Shown piece after piece: positions 16,169 to 23,792 of a DNA stretch of 64,000 nt. How positions within the stretch are numbered: the stretch's first letter is position 1; each line of letters starts with the position of its first letter. A program made the translations under genes and the position numbers. The stretch is from Bacillota bacterium (GTDB taxonomy: Bacteria > Bacillota_I > Bacilli_A > RFN20 > CAG-288). The stretch spans positions 24,905 to 88,904 of the forward strand of contig JAEWSP010000008.1 of assembly GCA_023459795.1 (NCBI GenBank), in the 5' to 3' direction. The notes under the pieces were generated by a model that made no database searches, was not told the DNA's origin, and saw nothing but the letters and a program-made list of their open reading frames with translations.

Positions 16169-16827
16169 TAACGGTTAATGTGATCCGCCTTGGAGCAGAT
16201 CTCCCGCAGTTCATCCAGAAGCTTCTTCTTGTCGGAAGGGTTATCGTTGATGCTGGTTTTGTCGACATCGATCGTAATGACCGGAGAGGCCGAATAGGAC
16301 TTGTAGACCCAGTCATCGTAGCCGTCCCAGAGGAACTTGTAGTAATCGACCAGGGACTGATCCAGCTCGAAGTTCCGTCCCCTAAGACGGATCCTCTTGA
16401 GGACTGTCACGAAGCTGCCTTTCAGGTAGACCATGACATCGGGTGCCTTCTTCGGCATTCCCTTGATCTCCTCCATCATCTCCTTGAGGAGATCGGAGTA
16501 GAGGTCCATCTCGACATCGCTGATACGTCCCAGGTCATGGTTCTTCTTGGCGAAGTAATGGTCTTCATAGATGCTTCTATCCATCACGGCATTGTTGCTT
16601 TTCAGGGCTTCCTTGATGGCGTGGTACCTGGTGCAGAGGAAATTGAGCTGCAGGAGGAAGGGATAACGGTACTTCTCCTGGTCTTCCTTGCTTGCCGTAT
16701 AGAAAAGAGGAAGGATCCTGTTGTCCTTGACGGATTCATAGAAAACAGGAATCCCGAGTTCCTTCGAAATCATCTTCGCGGCCGTCGTTTTGCCGATGCC
16801 GATCATTCCACCGATTACTATCACCAC
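16168..16827 (-). CDS. Deoxynucleoside kinase (dAK/dCK/dGK family)
   Basis: This 219-residue kinase phosphorylates deoxynucleosides for DNA precursor salvage. It has the P-loop GGMIGIGKTT at the very N-terminus, the DRSIYEDHYFAK motif that holds the catalytic and arginine residues, and an arginine-rich lid, RIRLRGRNFE. The family in Bacilli includes deoxyadenosine/deoxycytidine and deoxyguanosine kinases and I cannot tell which from the sequence. Translation begins at GTG (16827), preceded by AAGGAC. It may be co-transcribed with nothing else, since a terminator of the rubredoxin gene lies just upstream. Confidence 0.92.
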   Translation of the reverse strand: MVIVIGGMIGIGKTTAAKMISKELGIPVFYESVKDNRILPLFYTASKEDQEKYRYPFLLQLNFLCTRYHAIKEALKSNNAVMDRSIYEDHYFAKKNHDLGRISDVEMDLYSDLLKEMMEEIKGMPKKAPDVMVYLKGSFVTVLKRIRLRGRNFELDQSLVDYYKFLWDGYDDWVYKSYSASPVITIDVDKTSINDNPSDKKKLLDELREICSKADHINR

Positions 16828-16853
16828 AGTGAGGTCCTTTCCATGTTCCGACA

Positions 16854-16882
16854 GAAAAAGGGCCCGGCTAGAAAGCCGGACC
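16854..16882 (-). terminator. Terminator of the rubredoxin gene
   Basis: On the minus strand GGTCCGGC and GCCGGGCC pair around a six-base loop and are followed by CTTTTT. It separates the rubredoxin gene from the kinase gene. Confidence 0.8.
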
Positions 16883-16890
16883 CCTTTAGG

Positions 16891-17031
16891 CTAGTCCAAC
16901 TTCGAAAACTGATCGGCAGTAGCGCCGCATTCCGGGCAAATGAAATCTGCCGGAAGCGTCTCTTCCGTAGTCTCGTAGACATATCCGCAGACGTTGCATT
17001 GGAAATGATGGATCTTCTTTTCCTCTTCCAT
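16891..17031 (-). CDS. Rubredoxin-like protein
   Basis: This 46-residue reading frame encodes a single-iron electron carrier. CNVCGYVYE near residue 12 and CPECGATADQF near residue 32 are the two Cys-x2-Cys-Gly knuckles of rubredoxin; the protein is a little shorter than usual and lacks some of the aromatic core, so a rubrerythrin-type tail domain standing alone is also possible. AAGGAGG lies eight bases before the ATG. In anaerobes such proteins pass electrons to oxygen- or peroxide-reducing enzymes, but no such partner is adjacent. Confidence 0.85.
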   Translation of the reverse strand: MEEEKKIHHFQCNVCGYVYETTEETLPADFICPECGATADQFSKLD

Positions 17032-17084
17032 AGTGATTCCTCCTTGGAACTTCTATTATTATAACCTATCCGGAAAAAGGAACA

Positions 17085-17111
17085 AGAAAAATGCGGGGAA
17101 CATCTCCCCGC
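17085..17111 (-). terminator. Terminator downstream of the 145-residue protein gene
   Basis: GCGGGGA at 17093-17099 pairs with TCCCCGC at 17105-17111; on the minus strand a T-rich run follows. Confidence 0.78.
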
Positions 17112-17125
17112 ATATCAGTTTATTT

Positions 17126-17563
17126 TTAGGCTTCTTCAGCGTAGAGGACAAGCCAACGGATTTCTTCGCTGTTCTCGGCAGTGAAGCAGCGGACATAGAG
17201 CTTGTACTTCTTCCTTACGTTTCCGACGAATTTCAGCTTGCTGTCCGGACCGATATAGGCGAATTCCCTGTTCTCCTGTCCGTTGTTGTTGACTAGCGCC
17301 CCTTCCACTTCGAAGAGGTCCCTGGCGATTCCTTCCAAAGTATAGCCGTAGTCCCAGTCTCCCGGAGCAGGGATGGATTTACTCATATCCTTTCCGGAAC
17401 GGAAGCAAATCTTGCCCTTATGGATTCTTCCCACATACTCGTAGTCCTTGTCTCCGTACAGGGAAACACCTTCCTTGAGCTTATGGGGTGCACCGAACGC
17501 TTCTTCCACCATATAGACGCCGTCACGGACATTTCGGAAATCGACCGGGATATCGTTTCTCAT
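17126..17563 (-). CDS. Hypothetical protein, 145 residues
   Basis: I do not recognise this protein. It is hydrophilic, mixed alpha/beta by appearance, without signal peptide, membrane segment or obvious catalytic motif. GGAGG lies eight bases before the ATG and a terminator follows the stop, so it is a real single-gene unit. Features worth noting are the repeated YxYxxxI(A/H) type segments (DYEYVGRIHKG, DYGYTLEGIAR) and many aromatic residues. It lies between the rubredoxin gene and a divergently read Memo-AMMECR1 gene, which does not suggest a function. Confidence 0.75.
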   Translation of the reverse strand: MRNDIPVDFRNVRDGVYMVEEAFGAPHKLKEGVSLYGDKDYEYVGRIHKGKICFRSGKDMSKSIPAPGDWDYGYTLEGIARDLFEVEGALVNNNGQENREFAYIGPDSKLKFVGNVRKKYKLYVRCFTAENSEEIRWLVLYAEEA

Positions 17564-17721
17564 GGAAAACCTCCGCTGCTAACGATTGCAATGTCTTTAT
17601 TCTAGCACGACAGGCAAGGAAAAAGAGAGGAGAATAGGAAACTTCTCCTGTTTCCTCTTCTTCAAGTGACGGGGAGGAAGAAAAGCAATACAATAAGGGA
17701 AGAAAGAAAGAAGGAAAACAA

Positions 17722-19089
17722 ATGAGCATACTCGGAGGAATCATTTCCTGCCATGCACCGATCCTGATCCCCGAAATCGGGAAAGGAGAGTGCGGGAAAG
17801 CAGAAAAGACGATAGAAGGCCTGAAGAAGGCTTTCCATTTGGCCGGGAAGCTGGAACCGGAGACTGTCATCCTTGTTTCTCCCCATATGGAAGGGTACCT
17901 GGATGCCTTCAAGATCGAAGGCGGAGAAAAAGGAAGAGGAGACTTCTCCCGTTTTTCCTTCCCTGACGTAAAGGTCGGGCCTTATTCCTACGACCTGGAA
18001 CTAGCCAAGAAGATCCAGGAAGAAGCCGGGAAAGAAGGAATTGCAGCAAACCTGGAAGAAGACGAGGAAGGGGATTTCGGTCAGGATCACGGATCCATGG
18101 TCCCTCTCTATTTCCTCGACCATTCCTTCTACCGGTCCTATAAGCTTGTCCGGATATCCGTATCCGGTCTTTCCTATCCGTCGCACTACCGGATGGGAAT
18201 CGCTATCCGGAAAGCAGTCGATGCCCTTGACCGGAAAGTCCTGATTCTTTCTTCCGGGGATCTTTCCCACTGCCAGAAGGAAGACGGACCATACGGATAT
18301 AAATCCTGCGGTCCGCTTTATGACAGCAGGATCATGAAAACACTCGCTGGCTGCGACTTCAAGGAGCTTCTCTCCTATGACAAGGAAGCCGTCCGCAAAG
18401 CGGAAGTCTGCGGGCATCCTTCCTTCTGTGTTTTGGCCGGATGCTTCGACGGCTACGGAGTCAAGGCTACTGCCTACTCCCATGAAGCACCATTCGGAAT
18501 AGGATACGGAGTCCTCTCCTTCCTCCGAGAAGACAAGAAGGACGAGAGATGCTTCCTAGGAACGGAAAAGAAGGAAGAGACAAAAGACCCTTACGTGTCT
18601 CTTGCCAGAAGAACCATCGAAAGCTATATCGGAGAGAACAAGATCCTTTCTTCTTCCGGACTGATAGACGAAATGGTGAACCGGAAAGCAGGTGCATTCG
18701 TAAGCATCAAGGAAGACAACGAACTGAGAGGCTGCATCGGAACAATATCCCCGTTCAGGAAGAACCTGGGAGAGGAGATCATCGCCAATGCCATCAGTGC
18801 CTCGACCAGGGATCCCCGGTTCTCTCCAATCCGGAAAAACGAACTGCCCTTCCTGAAAATCTCCGTCGATGTCCTCAGTCCTTTGGAGTCAGTCCAAGAT
18901 AAAACCTTCCTGGATTCTAAGAAATACGGGGTGGTCGTAAAAAGCGGAGACAGGAGAGGATTGCTTCTTCCGGATCTCGAGGGAGTAGATACCGTAGAGG
19001 AGCAGATCTCCATTGCCTTGAAGAAAGCAGGGATCCTGGAGGAGGAGCCTTACGAACTCTTCCGCTTCACAGTGGAGAGGCATAGATGA
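17722..19089 (+). CDS. Memo-AMMECR1 fusion (AmmeMemoRadiSam system proteins B and A)
   Basis: The 455-residue chain joins two families usually encoded separately. Residues 1 to about 270 are a Memo-like domain of the LigB extradiol dioxygenase superfamily: ISCHAPILIPEIG (His11), VSPHMEG (His55), DHGSMVPLYFL, SSGDLSH and CGHPSF carry the metal-ligand-type histidines, acid and cysteine. After a charged linker, residues about 290-455 are an AMMECR1 domain (AGAFVSIKEDNELRGCIGTI, ASTRDPRFSPI). Its stop overlaps the start of the radical SAM partner by four bases, so all three parts of the AmmeMemoRadiSam set are made together. The biochemical role of the set is not established to my knowledge. AAGGA six bases before the ATG supports the start. 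Confidence 0.92.
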   Translation: MSILGGIISCHAPILIPEIGKGECGKAEKTIEGLKKAFHLAGKLEPETVILVSPHMEGYLDAFKIEGGEKGRGDFSRFSFPDVKVGPYSYDLELAKKIQEEAGKEGIAANLEEDEEGDFGQDHGSMVPLYFLDHSFYRSYKLVRISVSGLSYPSHYRMGIAIRKAVDALDRKVLILSSGDLSHCQKEDGPYGYKSCGPLYDSRIMKTLAGCDFKELLSYDKEAVRKAEVCGHPSFCVLAGCFDGYGVKATAYSHEAPFGIGYGVLSFLREDKKDERCFLGTEKKEETKDPYVSLARRTIESYIGENKILSSSGLIDEMVNRKAGAFVSIKEDNELRGCIGTISPFRKNLGEEIIANAISASTRDPRFSPIRKNELPFLKISVDVLSPLESVQDKTFLDSKKYGVVVKSGDRRGLLLPDLEGVDTVEEQISIALKKAGILEEEPYELFRFTVERHR

Positions 19090-19898
19090 TCTGCCCCCTT
19101 TGCTTCCATAAGTGTTCCTTGGAGGAAGGGAAGACGGGTTTCTGCAAAGGCAGGAAGAATGTCGGTGGAAAGATAATCCCGATCAACTACGGATTGATAA
19201 CTGCCCTTGCCCTTGACCCCGTCGAGAAGAAGCCTTTCCGGGAATTCTATCCCGGAAGGAAGATCCTTTCCGTCGGCTCCTTCGGCTGCAACCTGGCCTG
19301 CCCGTTCTGCCAGAATTTTGAGATAAGCCAGGAAATCCCTTCTAATGCAAAGAGGTTTTCTCCATCCGAGCTTGTTTCCTTGGCTGTTTCCCTGAAGAAG
19401 GAAGGAAACATCGGGATTGCCTTTACCTATAACGAACCCATGATCGATCCGGAAATGATCAGGGATACGTTCCTTCTGGCCAAGAAGGAAAGACTGAAGA
19501 CGGCCGTTGTCACGAACGGCTGCTTTACCCCTTATGCTTTATCCCTGGTTCTGCCCTATACGGACGGGATGAGTATCGACCTGAAGGGATTCACTCCTTC
19601 TTTCTTCCAGGAAATCCACGGAGATCTAAAAACCACGAAAGAATTCATCCGGCTAGCAGCCTCTTCCTGCCATGTGGAACTGGTGACCTTGGTCGTAACA
19701 AGACACAACGATGATCCTGTAGTCTTCGAGAAAGAGGTGCTTTGGATTGCTTCCATCAGCCCTTCCATTCCTCTCCACATCACCCGCTATTTTCCCCGTT
19801 ACAAGGAGAAGGAAGAGAGCACAAGCCTCTCCACTCTCTTGTCCTTTGAAGAAATCGCCAAGAAGTATCTTTCCCATGTCTACTTAGGAAACATATAG
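19086..19898 (+). CDS. AmmeMemoRadiSam system radical SAM enzyme
   Basis: The 270-residue radical SAM protein has the cluster motif C68-x3-C72-x2-C75 (CNLACPFC) preceded by the typical segment VGSFG, and downstream TYNEPMIDPEMI, VTNGCFTPYAL and SIDLKGFTPSFF. Four further cysteines lie in the first 20 residues (CPLCFHKC and C20), a probable extra metal site that is normal for this family. It resembles pyruvate-formate-lyase activases but belongs to the family that neighbours Memo and AMMECR1 genes. It is translationally coupled to the fusion gene before it and ends that operon. At 270 residues it is somewhat shorter than many homologues (about 330). Confidence 0.92.
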   Translation: MICPLCFHKCSLEEGKTGFCKGRKNVGGKIIPINYGLITALALDPVEKKPFREFYPGRKILSVGSFGCNLACPFCQNFEISQEIPSNAKRFSPSELVSLAVSLKKEGNIGIAFTYNEPMIDPEMIRDTFLLAKKERLKTAVVTNGCFTPYALSLVLPYTDGMSIDLKGFTPSFFQEIHGDLKTTKEFIRLAASSCHVELVTLVVTRHNDDPVVFEKEVLWIASISPSIPLHITRYFPRYKEKEESTSLSTLLSFEEIAKKYLSHVYLGNI

Positions 19899-19967
19899 CC
19901 GGAAAGGATAAGCAATACTATCTTTTCGAACATAGGCAAACAGTCTTTTCGCTTTTCTTTTCCGGTA

Positions 19968-20008
19968 TAAAAAAACCACCTGCAAGTCGCAGGTGGTACT
20001 TTTTTTCA
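19968..20008. terminator. Bidirectional terminator between the radical SAM gene and tRNA-Phe
   Basis: CCACCTGC and GCAGGTGG pair around AAGTC, with an A run to the left and a seven-T run to the right. Confidence 0.88.
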
Positions 20009-20009
20009 G

Positions 20010-20085
20010 TGGTGGCCCAAGGCAGGGTTGAACTGCCGACACCAGCATTTTCAGTGCTGTGCTCTGCCAGCTGAGCTATCGGGCC
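20010..20085 (-). tRNA. tRNA-Phe (GAA)
   Basis: The minus strand folds into a full cloverleaf: acceptor GGCCCGA/TTGGGCC, D-arm AGCTC..GAGC, anticodon stem CAGCA/TGCTG with loop CTGAAAA (anticodon GAA), T-arm with GTTCAAC, and an encoded CCA end. Confidence 0.97.
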
Positions 20086-20116
20086 ACGTAAACAGGCGTC
20101 TTTTAAGCGCTTTGAT

Positions 20117-20145
20117 ATTCTAGCAAAGGGACCCGTTGATTTCAA
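20117..20145 (-). promoter_or_regulatory. Promoter of tRNA-Phe
   Basis: On the minus strand TTGAAA and TAGAAT are 17 bases apart, about 30 bases before the tRNA. Confidence 0.7.
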
Positions 20146-20222
20146 GACTTTTCGTAGTCCTTTCACAAAACCCGTTTCTTCCCACAAAGAAAGAGGATTG
20201 TGCTCTTCCCCTGGTGCAAAGT

Positions 20223-20251
20223 GTGGACAATTTGTAGACATTTTGTGGACA
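20223..20251 (+). repeat. Three GT(G/A)GACA heptamers at exact 11-bp spacing
   Basis: GTGGACA at 20223, GTAGACA at 20234 and GTGGACA at 20245 are each 11 bases apart, about one helical turn, in the region before the Sel1-repeat gene. Such phased direct repeats are typical of response-regulator or initiator binding sites; which protein would bind is unknown. Confidence 0.6.
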
Positions 20252-20321
20252 TAAAGTACCCATTCGATTGGATTCTAGAAAAGAAAAGGTTTATGCTACC
20301 CCGGAAAGCAAAGGAAAAGGC

Positions 20322-21317
20322 ATGAAAAACGATAAAAAAGAAGAAACTATGGAGGATTTCCTCAGGTGTGTGAAGAAGGATAGGAGGCCCTGGCTTCACC
20401 CTATATCCCCCTTTGAACGGCTCCGGTTGAAGATCGAGATAGGGAAGATGCTTGAAAAAGGAGAAGAGGAGGAAGGTTTTCTGTCCTCCGTGCTTCTTTA
20501 TCTCGCTATGAAGAATCCTTCCTCACCGCTTCCGGAGATTCCTTTGCTGGTTCTCAAGCAGCAGGCAAAGAAAGGAGACAAGCCTTCCCTTTTCCTCCTC
20601 GGGCTTCTTGCCGAGAGAGGAATCCTTCCCGGAGTGAACGAGGAAGAAGCTTTCCCTTTCTTCCTTCTCTCCGGCCTTGAGGAATCCCTGGAGATTATCG
20701 GAGAGGACTACCTGTTCGGGAAGGGAACCACCCAGGACATACCACTTGCAAGGAAATACCTGGAAAAGGCCGCACCGACTGGAAGAAGGAACCGGAGTCT
20801 CGGTTTTTTGCTTCTGGAGGAAGGAAAAGACGACCTGGAGAATAAAAAAGGGTACCTGATGCTGAAGAAGGAGGAAGACTCCAGAGACGGACTTTCCTCT
20901 TACCTCATCGGCAAATGCTACCTTGCCGGGAAAGGGGTGAGGAAAAGCGATCGCCTTGCCTTCTCCCACTTCATCCTGGGAGTGGAATACGGGAATAAGC
21001 GCTGCTGCAAGGAAGCGGGCTTCCTTGCCCTGGAAGGGAGAGGAACGGAAAAGGACCCGGAGCTGGCCTATACCTACTTCCAAAGGGACAAAGAGGATCC
21101 GGACTGCTTGAGGGAGGCTGGGATCTGTCTGGAGGCTTCCCACCCGGAATGGGAGGAGGAGATTCTCCAATCCTACAGGAAAGCGGCATTGCTGGGGGAT
21201 ATTGAAGCAGGGCGTCTCTTAACAAGTCATCTTCTAGCCCACAAAGAAATCAGTTTGGTCAAAGAAGGCAGGCTATTCATCGCTCCTTCCAAGATCCGGC
21301 CGGCACTAGGCTCTTGA
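20322..21317 (+). CDS. Sel1-like repeat protein
   Basis: The 331-residue cytoplasmic protein contains several Sel1-like (TPR-related) helical repeats, for example GLLAERGILPGVNEEEAF, GKCYLAGKGVRKSDRLAFSHF and GFLALEGRGTEKDPELAYTYF. Such solenoids are scaffolds for protein-protein contacts. The start at 20322 (MKNDKKEE) has AAGGAAAAGG close by; an in-frame start at 20268 has no ribosome binding site. It stands alone between the phased repeats above and the helicase gene. A specific function cannot be given. Confidence 0.8.
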   Translation: MKNDKKEETMEDFLRCVKKDRRPWLHPISPFERLRLKIEIGKMLEKGEEEEGFLSSVLLYLAMKNPSSPLPEIPLLVLKQQAKKGDKPSLFLLGLLAERGILPGVNEEEAFPFFLLSGLEESLEIIGEDYLFGKGTTQDIPLARKYLEKAAPTGRRNRSLGFLLLEEGKDDLENKKGYLMLKKEEDSRDGLSSYLIGKCYLAGKGVRKSDRLAFSHFILGVEYGNKRCCKEAGFLALEGRGTEKDPELAYTYFQRDKEDPDCLREAGICLEASHPEWEEEILQSYRKAALLGDIEAGRLLTSHLLAHKEISLVKEGRLFIAPSKIRPALGS

Positions 21318-21367
21318 AGGAGAAACGCCGTCTTCTTCCTTCCCGCTGATTAGCCCTCCTCTTATGG

Positions 21368-21373
21368 TAAAAT
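21368..21373 (+). promoter_or_regulatory. Extended -10 of the helicase gene (leaderless)
   Basis: TGGTAAAAT (-10 hexamer 21368-21373) lies seven bases before the ATG at 21381 and no Shine-Dalgarno sequence is present, which predicts a leaderless mRNA. Confidence 0.55.
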
Positions 21374-21380
21374 ATACGTT

Positions 21381-23792
21381 ATGAAATCTCTTTGCCTATC
21401 TGTCCACGACATCGTGGATGTAATCCTCCGGAAGGGCCACCTGGACAACCGGATCTTCAACCGCGCAAGCATGTACGAAGGCTCCCGCCTGCATTCCCTA
21501 TACCAGAGCGAACAGGGAGCCAAATACCAGGCGGAAATACCGCTGGAAGCAACCTTTGTTTCCTCGGGTTTTACTTTCCTTGTCAACGGCAAGGCGGATG
21601 GCGTTATAAAGCATGAAGACGGCAGCTATACGGTGGAAGAGATCAAGACCACTGTTGCCGACCTCGACGAGTTCTCCAAGGACCAGGGGGAATGGCATCT
21701 GGGACAGGCATTGTTCTATGCCTGCATGCTCGTAAGGAAGGAAGGGCTGGAGTCTATCGAAGTCCTCCTGACGTACATGAAGCAGAACAACTACCATATC
21801 CGTAAACAGATCAGAAAGATATATACGAAAGAGGAATTGGAGACCTTCGTCAAGGATATCCTCTACCGTTATTCCGCCTACTGGGAGAAAGTCCTTGCCT
21901 TCAAGAAGGAAAGGGACAGAACGGTGAAGACCCTTCCCTTCCCGTTCGCCAAGCTTAGGAACGGTCAGCAGAAGATGATGGATTTTGTAACTGCAGCCTG
22001 CGAAAAGAAAGAGGAAGTCTTCATCGAAGCCCCTACCGGAATCGGAAAGACGGTTTCTACCCTCTATCCTTACATAAAGCGTTTCGGAGAAGGAAAAGCC
22101 GACCGTATCTTCTACCTTACGGGGAAGAACTCCATCAAGAAGGTAGCCATGGAAACCTGTTCCCTTTTCCAGGCGATGGGGAGCAAGATCAAATCCATCG
22201 AGTTCACCAGCAAGGAAAGCCTCTGCTTCAACGACAAGAAAGGACACTGCAATCCTTCGGAATGCCCTTTTGCCAAGCATTATTACGACAAGCTCAACGA
22301 TGCCGTCTTCGACATCCTGAACCTGAACGACTGCATCGACCGGAAGACTTTGACGGACTTCTGCCTGGCAAGGACGATCTGCCCTTTCCAGTTCCAGCTC
22401 GATGCCTCCAAATACTGCGATGTACTGGTCCTGGACTATTCCTACGTCTATGACGTCATCGACAGGCTGGGACTTGAGGAATCCGGAATCCAGCAGACCC
22501 ATACGCTGCTTCTAGTGGACGAAGCCCATAACCTCCCTTCCCGTGTCCGGGATATGTATTCCCTGGAAATCGGAAGGGAAGACTTCCGGGAAGCAGAGAA
22601 AATCTGCATCGGGACAGTCTTCAGCGCCCTAAGGGAATACATCAAGGATGCCCTTACGGTCTTTGACCTGATCCCGGTGAACGAAGAAGACGAGGATTAT
22701 CCCCGCTATTCCCTCTTCCGTATGAACGAAGTCCCGGAAAAGCTGGAACTTGCCATCCACAATGCCATTTTGGAGATGAAGGATATCCTGAAAAGGCACA
22801 CCGACCTGGTTACAGACGAATTCCTTTCCTTCTTCCACCTTCTCTACCAGTTCGAAGAGCTCCTTTCCCTTTACCAGGAACCCGATCTCTGCGACGGGTT
22901 CCTCCTCTACTGCATGGTCGACAGGAAAAAGAAACCGGACCGGATAAGGATTTCGGCTCTGGATTCCAGGCCCCTTATCGAGAAAGGCAGCAATCTCTTC
23001 GAGACGGTCTGCTACTTCTCCGCTACTCTTTCCCCGAAGGATTATTATCTGGATCTTCTCGGAGGAGACTATAAGGATACGGAGAAGCTTCTGGTCCTGG
23101 ATTCCCCCTTCCCGAAGGAAAACCGCCGTGTTTTTATCGACAACCGGTATTCCCTCTACTACCGGGACAGGGACACTACCCTTTATCCGATATACGAAGA
23201 AATCAAGGAAGCCGTACAGGCAAAGAAAGGCAATTATTTCGTCTTCGTCCCCAGTTTCGAGTACCTGGATGCTCTCCGTTCCTTCTTCGTCCAGGACCCT
23301 ATAGAGGATGCCGATATCTTCTACCAGGAACATACCATGCGGGAAGAAGAGAGGGAAGCATTCCTTTCCCGCTTCCAGGCAGAGAATACGAAGACCGTTG
23401 TCGGCGTTCTGGTTATCGGCGGTGTCTTCTCGGAAGGAATCGATCTGGTCGGAAACAGGCTGATAGGATCCATCGTCATCAGCGTCGGGCTTCCCCAGAT
23501 CGGATTCGAAAGAGACCAGCTGAAGAAGTATTACGACAAGAGAGGAGGCGAGGGAAATGCTGTCGGCTTTGCTTACGCCTACACCTATCCGGGAATAAAC
23601 CGAATCCTCCAGGCAGCCGGAAGAGTCATCCGGACAGACACGGACAAAGGATTCCTGCTCTTCATTGATTCTAGATTATCCTATAGCGCCTATCGTAAAA
23701 TATTCGATGAGATCTACCCGGACCGGATCCGGCTCTATTCCAAGAGCCAGCTTAGAATGGTCCTAAAGAAATTCTGGGAGGACACGAAATGA
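21381..23792 (+). CDS. XPD/DinG-type ATP-dependent DNA helicase with N-terminal nuclease-like domain
   Basis: The 803-residue protein is a superfamily 2 helicase of the iron-sulfur type. Residues 1 to about 190 contain the pattern 'GKADGVIKHEDGSYTVEEIKTT', the acid-x-acid...E-x-K core of PD-(D/E)XK nucleases of the Cas4/RecB kind. The helicase part follows: PTGIGKT (Walker A), a cysteine-rich insert (CFNDKKGHCNPSEC, later FCLARTIC) that should hold a [4Fe-4S] cluster, VDEAHNLPSR (DEAH), and the C-terminal motifs VGVLVIGGVFSEGIDL and QAAGRVIRT. It probably unwinds and processes branched or damaged DNA. Its stop overlaps lepA by four bases; the transcript seems leaderless. Confidence 0.9.
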   Translation: MKSLCLSVHDIVDVILRKGHLDNRIFNRASMYEGSRLHSLYQSEQGAKYQAEIPLEATFVSSGFTFLVNGKADGVIKHEDGSYTVEEIKTTVADLDEFSKDQGEWHLGQALFYACMLVRKEGLESIEVLLTYMKQNNYHIRKQIRKIYTKEELETFVKDILYRYSAYWEKVLAFKKERDRTVKTLPFPFAKLRNGQQKMMDFVTAACEKKEEVFIEAPTGIGKTVSTLYPYIKRFGEGKADRIFYLTGKNSIKKVAMETCSLFQAMGSKIKSIEFTSKESLCFNDKKGHCNPSECPFAKHYYDKLNDAVFDILNLNDCIDRKTLTDFCLARTICPFQFQLDASKYCDVLVLDYSYVYDVIDRLGLEESGIQQTHTLLLVDEAHNLPSRVRDMYSLEIGREDFREAEKICIGTVFSALREYIKDALTVFDLIPVNEEDEDYPRYSLFRMNEVPEKLELAIHNAILEMKDILKRHTDLVTDEFLSFFHLLYQFEELLSLYQEPDLCDGFLLYCMVDRKKKPDRIRISALDSRPLIEKGSNLFETVCYFSATLSPKDYYLDLLGGDYKDTEKLLVLDSPFPKENRRVFIDNRYSLYYRDRDTTLYPIYEEIKEAVQAKKGNYFVFVPSFEYLDALRSFFVQDPIEDADIFYQEHTMREEEREAFLSRFQAENTKTVVGVLVIGGVFSEGIDLVGNRLIGSIVISVGLPQIGFERDQLKKYYDKRGGEGNAVGFAYAYTYPGINRILQAAGRVIRTDTDKGFLLFIDSRLSYSAYRKIFDEIYPDRIRLYSKSQLRMVLKKFWEDTK

